Position numbers and translations under genes: made by a program. Under the pieces are notes generated by a model. That model had not been told where the DNA came from. It saw only the letters and a list, made by a program, of their open reading frames with translations, and searched no databases. From Diaphorobacter sp. HDW4A (GTDB lineage: Bacteria > Pseudomonadota > Gammaproteobacteria > Burkholderiales > Burkholderiaceae_C), in NCBI RefSeq assembly GCF_011305995.1, contig NZ_CP049910.1:1240001-1304000 (forward strand): a stretch of 64,000 bases of DNA, in the 5' to 3' direction. The first letter of the stretch is position 1, and every line of letters starts with the position of its first letter. Shown piece by piece: positions 63,831 through 64,000 of the stretch.

Positions 63831-64000
63831 GGTGGGCTCCTTGGAGTGGTCCGACGCTTGTGATGTCGGGCCGAAATTCTGGTTTTCAAATGCGGGTGGA
63901 GCGCGCTGGAATAGGCCGCGCTTCGAGTGCATCGATTGGAGTGTTGGGAGAGGCTGGCCTGAACGATGAAATCCGTTCGCGCTGGGCTCCACTTGAGAGA

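Overview
The window looks like a Burkholderiales chromosome, most likely Comamonadaceae. The reasons are the high-GC coding, the Cupriavidus-type hox/hyp gene order, Liv-type ABC transporters beside acyl-CoA ligases, and an intergenic repeat of a kind I recall from that family. The species cannot be fixed from the sequence alone. Layout: (1) 0-3.3 kb is a decayed genomic island. It has an AlpA-type regulator, an AT-rich orphan gene ending in a possible ribbon-helix-helix, a broken tyrosine integrase on the minus strand, an internally deleted IS5-type element, and a strong terminator at its right edge. (2) 3.5-6.7 kb holds ordinary genes: a hypothetical protein, a GntR/FCD regulator, a coiled-coil protein and a metallophosphoesterase. 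(3) 6.8-26.6 kb is a complete hydrogen-oxidation locus: hoxJ, then a sigma-54 promoter, then hoxK hoxG hupE hoxZ hoxM hoxL hoxO hoxQ hoxR hoxT hoxV hypA hypB hypF(short) hypC hypD hypE hoxA hoxB hoxC. HoxK carries the six-cysteine pattern of oxygen-tolerant membrane-bound [NiFe] hydrogenases. HoxB/HoxC form the cytoplasmic H2 sensor, HoxJ is the kinase and HoxA is the sigma-54 activator expected to act on the promoter before hoxK. (4) 26.8-33.7 kb has a LysR regulator facing a minus-strand operon livJ-livH-livM-livG-livF plus an FMN-dependent 2-hydroxy-acid oxidase. (5) 34.0-46.6 kb diverges from it: a TetR regulator with a palindromic operator, a two-subunit B12-dependent acyl-CoA mutase with unusual active-site residues, a MeaB-type G-protein fused to a hotdog thioesterase, a small orphan protein, an acyl-CoA ligase, a second Liv transporter (G-H-M-J-F) and a PaaK-like enzyme whose P-loop is not canonical. 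This reads as an uptake, CoA-activation and carbon-skeleton-rearrangement pathway for an unknown carboxylic acid, and it is the best candidate here for an undescribed system. (6) 46.6-48.3 kb is gene-poor, with two hairpins just before the next gene. (7) 48.3-62.5 kb is one open reading frame of about 4,730 residues, a Bap/LapA-like giant adhesin. It is built from a roughly 632-residue, six-domain Ig-like super-repeat, a 327-bp tandem amplification, two acidic linkers, FG-GAP/VCBS-like repeats and a type I secretion C-terminus. Its secretion genes are not in the window. (8) 62.8-63.8 kb holds a small unknown protein and a cysteine-free IscR/Rrf2-type regulator. All calls come from reading the sequence and recalled family knowledge; no database search was run.
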